A stretch of 64,000 bases of DNA from Anaspis maculata (Eukaryota; Arthropoda; Insecta; Coleoptera; Scraptiidae): the NCBI GenBank assembly GCA_949128115.1, contig OX421963.1, positions 38,547,979 through 38,611,978 of the forward strand, read 5' to 3'. Positions 59,137 through 64,000 of the stretch are shown piece after piece. How positions within the stretch are numbered: position 1 is the stretch's first letter; each line of letters opens with the position of its first letter. The notes under the pieces are model-generated. The model ran no database searches and was not told the DNA's origin. It was given only the letters and a program-made list of their open reading frames with translations. The translations under genes and the position numbers were made by a program.

Positions 59137-61172
59137 AAACTGCTTGACAATTGAACTGCAACACCTAAAAATTAAGTGCGTTTTCAAATTGAGATAGCTC
59201 GAAAAATATTTGACGGATTCCAGAAATTCAGGCATGTGAGGAAAGGTCATTCTTTTGACTATCGAGTGCTGGTATTGATGATAAGTTTGATTGCACAATT
59301 TGTCATATACAGGGTGCCAACGGAGAACGTGCAGATATGGGCAATCTTTCACCTTGTGCAACTTTCGAAAAAAAAATCCGAGATTTTTTCTATCGCCTGC
59401 TTTTGAAAGGTTGAATCATTATGCCGAAACGGTTTTGGAATTTTTACCCTAACTTTTTTTTTCAAAAAATTGTGCTCAATTTTCTGAAATATGCACTTTC
59501 TGATTAAGAAAAAGAAATAGAGACATTGTTTGTTTTCAAACGGCGTCCATATTGAATTTGCTCACGAAGATTTTCATTTGAGCCTCCACATCCCCTAGAA
59601 ACTACCCCTATTGGGACCCCATCTTACAACAAGATATGCAATGCTTCATTTAAAAGGCATAAGGAAATTACTCATCAATAATTGGATTGAAATAAGGATA
59701 CTGCGATGACCCCACACGTACAGCTCCCTAAAAACCACCCCTTGACTTCAAGGGACTGGGTTGGTAAGATAAGACATGCAATATGTCCATGAAAATTCAA
59801 AAAAACTTCTTTTTCAACTGTTCCACTAAAAAAGTGATGCTACACGATGACCCTCTGCGTAAGTCATCCCAACAGTAGCTACCCTCTCGGAAAAGAACTA
59901 CCCTTTAAAAAACCAGTACTTCCGCAATACCTCATTTGTTATAATTTTTTCAAAATATGTGCAATAGTTTGCCGCTACGATGATTTCATTCACATATCTA
60001 CCCGAAACTACCCCTTCAACTACCCCTTCAATATCGCATAGCCTTTACCTTGATGCGTGTAAGGTCATCGCGAAATAATTTTGAACTTATTCAATCGCAC
60101 CTTCTCTGAGCTTCCAAATGAGGTTTGCATACCTTCAACTAAAGTGGCGATTTCTAGGGGTAGTTTCAGGAAAGGTTTTGTACTATCATCGTAGAAAACA
60201 CCATCATTTCAATGAAACTGTTAGTAGGCAAAAGTTCTTTCAACTCGTGAATAACGCATCAAGGTAGAGGCTATGCGATATTGAAGGGATAGTTGAAGGG
60301 GTAGTTTCGGGTAGATATGTGAATGAAATCATCGTAGCGGCAAACTATTGCGACAGATTTTAAAAAAATCCTAACTAATGAGGTATTGCGGAAGTACTGG
60401 TTTTTTGAAGGGTTGTTCTTTTTCGAGAGGATAGCTACTGTTGGGATGACCTACGTAAAGGGTCATCGTGTAGCATCACTTTGTCAGTGGAACAGTTGAA
60501 AAAGACGTTTTTTGGAATTTTCATGTATTACATGTTTTATCAAACTAACCCTGTCCCTTGAAGTCAAGGGGTGGTTTTTAGGGAGCTATACGTGTGGGGT
60601 CATCGTAGTATACTTATTTCAATCCAATTATTGATGAGTACTTTTCTTAGGCCTTTTAAATGAAGCATTGCATATCTTGTTGTGAGACGGTGTCCTAAAA
60701 GGGGTAGTTTCTAGGGGATGTGGAGGCTCCAATGAAAATCTCCGTAAATAAATTCAATACGGACGCCGTTTGAAAACAAACAATGTCTCTATTTCTTTTT
60801 CTCAATCAGAAAGTGCATATTTCAGAAAATTGAGCACAATTTTTTGAAAAAAAAAGTTAGGGTCAAAATTACAAAACCGTTTTGGCATAACGATTCAACC
60901 TTTCAAAAGCACGCGATAGAAAAAATCTCGGACTTTTTTTTCGAAAGTTGCACAAGGTGAAAGATTGCCCATATCTGCACGCTCTCCGTTGGCACCCTGT
61001 ATATGACAAATTGTGCAATCAAACTTATCATCAATATCAGCACTCGATAGTCAAAGAAATGATCTTTCCTCACATGCCTGAATTTCTGGAATCCGTCAGA
61101 TATTTTTTGAGCTATCTCAATTTGAAAACGCACCTAATTTTTAGGTGTTGCAGTTCAATTGTCAAGCAGTTT
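59137..61172. repeat. Foldback element, 2.0 kb, arms about 950 bp
   Basis: TAAACTGCTTGACAATTGAA at the left pairs with TTCAATTGTCAAGCAGTTTA at the right. Inner pairs: ACACCTAAAAATTA, ATACAGGGTGCCAACGGAGA, GAAATAGAGACATTGTTTGT and AACTACCCCTTCAACTA with its partner near 60283. The centre is near 60150. ORFs 59176-59406 and 60903-61133 are the same arm read twice. Confidence 0.88.
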
Positions 61173-61184
61173 ACATATAGTGCA

Positions 61185-62640
61185 AGCGGTACACACCTAA
61201 AAACACATCGATACTGCATTTTGGAGTGCAGTAACGAGATTTGGTATGGGCATACTTTATACCAAGACAAGCGATTTGACCCGCAGCACTCCATATTTCG
61301 TCCCTTAGGGGGCCCATGGGGGCCCTCCAAATTTTCAAGATGCAAGAACTTCCACATGACGATCATTGAGTATTGTCATGTATGTCATAAGTGAAGCTTA
61401 CGGGTCTATTGAAAATATTTTCATCAATTGTCGTTGTGTCCGATTCATTCTTCACACTTGAAAAAAAAATTCTTTGGCAGAGGTCAAAAAAACTGTTTTT
61501 ATTTTTTCTTCTATGCAATGAGACGATAAATTCATATGTTCTGTTGCGTTCCCAACTAAATCGCATTCCCTAAACCCAATTATAAAGAAATTTTTCTTGT
61601 AATGGTATTTTTCAAAGAAGTGGTGACCTCTTCAGTACCTCTTTTCCAAGAGCATTTCTTTCTATGTCCCCACTGGATATCACTCGTAATTTTTGCAGGA
61701 ATGTAGACCTCGAACTCTTTTCCTGGTAGTTGCGAAGCAACATGACTCTAAAACGCCCAAGGGAGCCCAAAAAAATTTTTTTCTGCTGGGCCGTCCAACT
61801 TACGATATTTTGATTTTATAGTAGGAGAGACGCGGACCAGTATTCAATCCAGGCTGCAGGCGCAGGCGATTTGGTTTCAACAGAAAATATTCTTCCATGC
61901 CGTGTTTTATTGCAGTACAACAAAACGCAGAGTCGTTAGGTGTAAGTAGGTATATTTTCCGGTAGATTTTATTCGCCTAGACTAGATCTTATTTATTTGC
62001 GCGTCTCCCCTACTACAAAATCAACATGCTAAAAATTTGACGGCCCAGCAGAAAAAAAAAGTTTTAGGGCTCTCTTGTGTGTTTTGAAGCCATGTTGCAT
62101 GAAAATTACTAAGAAAAGAGTTCAAGCTTCCCATATCTGCGAAAATTGACAGTCTTATCCACTAGGAACATTGAAAAAAATGCTGTTGAAAAAAGTGTAC
62201 TGAAGAGGTCACCTCTTCTTGGGAAAATGATATTGCGAAAAAATTGTCTCCATATTTGGGCTTACGGAACGCTATTTAGTTGGGAACGCAACAAAACATA
62301 TAAATTTATCGTTTCCTTGCACAGCAGAAAAAATAAAAACAGTTTTTTTGACCTCTGCGAAAGAATTTTTTATTCAAATGTGAAGAATGAATCGGACACG
62401 ACGACATTTGATGAAAACATTTTCAATAGACCCGTAAGCTTCACTTATGACATACATGACGATACTCAATGATCATTTTGTGAAAGTTCTTGCATCTTGA
62501 AAATTTGGAGGGCCCCCATTGGCCCCCTAAGGGACGAAATATCGAGTGCTGCGGGTCAAATCGCTTGTCTTGGTATGAAGTACGCCCATGCAAAGTCTCG
62601 TTACTGCACTCCAAAATGCGGTATGCTTTTGCGTACCGCT
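61185..62640. repeat. Foldback element, 1.46 kb, arms about 650 bp
   Basis: AGCGGTACACA at the left pairs with TGCGTACCGCT at the right. Inner pairs: GCATTTTGGAGTGCAGTAAC, AAGCGATTTGACCCGCAGCA, CATGACGATCATTGAG-like end of the arm and TCTGCTGGGCCGTC / GACGGCCCAGCAGA. The centre is near 61910. It lies 12 bp from the previous element. Confidence 0.85.
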
Positions 62641-62702
62641 CCCACTAATACATATAAATCTCAAAAAAATTTCTACACGATTACAATCTTTCCCTTCTTC
62701 CA

Positions 62703-63342
62703 TTAAGAGTCCTCTGTACGCTCAGAGTGGCTCCAACTTAAATGCCTCTAAATCGAAGCCGGTGATTTTCTTTGAACTGGCATTTGGAGATTTCACTTCA
62801 TATATCTATTTTAACATGTCAACGGAAAAAAATCCGAGAAAAACCGATCACAGCCGAAGATAGTCAAATCTTACGCGCGCCACCCTAGGGCCTTCATTTG
62901 ACTTGGAACAAGAATCCTTTTTCCAGGGTGGACTCTCAACAGTGTTCTGCAAAATCGTACCGGGTGGTTTTTCAGTAAAAAAATTTCAGCTGAAGATATG
63001 AAACTCTAAATTTTTGAGTATTTTTTTGATAATTTTCACAGCCAAATAACTTTGGCTCCAGATATTTTATAAAAAAACCACCCGGTACGATGGTGCAGAA
63101 TACTGTAGAGAGTCCTCCTTGGAAAAAAGAATTTTCTTTAAAGTCAAATAAAGGCCCTAGGATGGCGCTCGTGTAATTTCACTATCTTCGGCTGTGATTG
63201 GCTTTCCTCGGATTTTTTTCCTCTCACATGTTTTTATGGAGATATGAAGTGTAATCACCAAATACCAGTTGAAAAAAAATCACCGCCTTCGATTTAGAGG
63301 CCTTTTAGTCGGAGTTGCTTCGAGCGTACAGAGGACTCTTAA
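62703..63342. repeat. Foldback element, 0.64 kb, arms about 290 bp
   Basis: TTAAGAGTCCTCTGTACGCT at the left pairs with GCGTACAGAGGACTCTTAA at the right. Inner pairs: CTAAATCGAAG / CTTCGATTTAG, AATCCGAGAAAA / CCTCGGATTTTT and AAAATCGTACCGGGTGGTTT / AAACCACCCGGTACGAT. The centre is near 63028. Both ends are TTAA, as in piggyBac insertion sites, though this may be palindromic chance. Confidence 0.85.
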
Positions 63343-64000
63343 GGTGTAGGACCGGGAAAGTAAAAATGAACAAAAAAAAAAAGGAATCTAAGATACACAC
63401 TATTACAATAACGTGAAAACTACAATGAAGAAAGTATTCCAAATAAACAAATGAGATAAAATTTAGTTTGCAAAAAAAACAAGTGCGGAAAATTCTCTTC
63501 TCTCGAATCTAACTGTTCGTCTCATTCAAACCGCATAGTTAATGCATTCTTATTCTTGTGCTGGCAGTGAAGTTCACAATGATTTGTTGATATTGATCTA
63601 CATCCATTTATTGTCATTACCGTGACAAATGCAATCGAGAAGTACGAGTAAGTAGGCAGGCCATGTGATAAATTTTGTCAGAGATCTTATCCCATTCAGA
63701 ACGTTAAGTACTCGTACATCTTCGACTCTCACAATCATTTTTTAAATTAGAGGTGCTCTAACAATGTGGTCGTTTATTATGAGGCCTCCGGTTTAGGAAC
63801 TCATGAAAAATTTACCTGCGTGTGCAGTCTATACTTACCTACCTACTTGGTCTAGTTGTTTCAGCTAATGATTGTTCATCTACTTTGGCGGTATCGAAAA
63901 TAGGCATTTTGTTAAACCGCTTTTTAACCGATAGAAACAATTAATTGCAACAAGAGGGTAGGCATGAATTGTCACTTGTCAAACATTTCTATTTTCAGCA
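63343..64000. other. Gene-free end of window
   Basis: No gene or bounded repeat recognised. The window stops right after a TTTTCAG that could be a splice acceptor. Confidence 0.35.

Noticed and set aside
59176..61394. Paired ORFs beginning MHKVKDCPYL and MRFQIEIA in both arms
   Set aside because: Palindrome copies of one non-coding arm; no family motif.

Overview
The window looks like a stretch of insect nuclear genome. It is AT-rich, its genes have GT-AG introns, promoters pair a TATA box with a TCAGT initiator, AATAAA signals follow genes, and it is crowded with SINEs, LINE remnants, MITEs and long foldback elements. The gene content (Ala/Pro-rich secreted cuticle-type proteins, a scarface-like inactive clip-domain protease, mitochondrial ribosomal protein mS34) is arthropod. 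Frequent GGTACCTAC-type motifs recall Hemiptera (Sternorrhyncha) or Lepidoptera, but I cannot fix the order from sequence alone.

Layout. 1-3.35 kb: a two-exon Ala/Pro/Val-rich cuticle-type gene whose stop codon coincides with the end of a TIR element carrying THAP-domain remnants. 3.4-7.8 kb: degenerate 450-bp repeats, a MITE and a 1.4-kb foldback. 7.8-9.15 kb: a small split gene for a 79-residue secreted protein whose first exon encodes only MFKL. 9.2-19.4 kb: gene-free, with MITEs, a 1.85-kb foldback, a 2.0-kb TIR element and a tRNA-derived SINE. 19.45-26.04 kb: a complete scarface-like gene (noncoding first exon plus five coding exons, 1189 residues). 26.1-42.8 kb: foldbacks, three copies of one MITE family, LINE fragments, a 105-bp tandem array, a second SINE, a 3.4-kb inverted repeat and a piggyBac-like element. 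42.85-43.5 kb, minus strand: the mS34 gene. 43.6-64 kb: mainly repeats, including a hAT-like MITE with an 8-bp target duplication and three inverted repeats lying head to tail (59.1-63.3 kb), plus a few weak candidate exons.

Three genes (promoters at about 20, 7828 and 19455) share one promoter design and encode secreted or extracellular-matrix products, consistent with epidermal or cuticle expression. mS34 is an unrelated housekeeping gene. No operon-like organisation, CRISPR or canonical RNA gene was found. The most unusual property is the density of long inverted repeats: about ten with arms of roughly 100 bp to over 1 kb, any of which would form a long double-stranded hairpin if transcribed.
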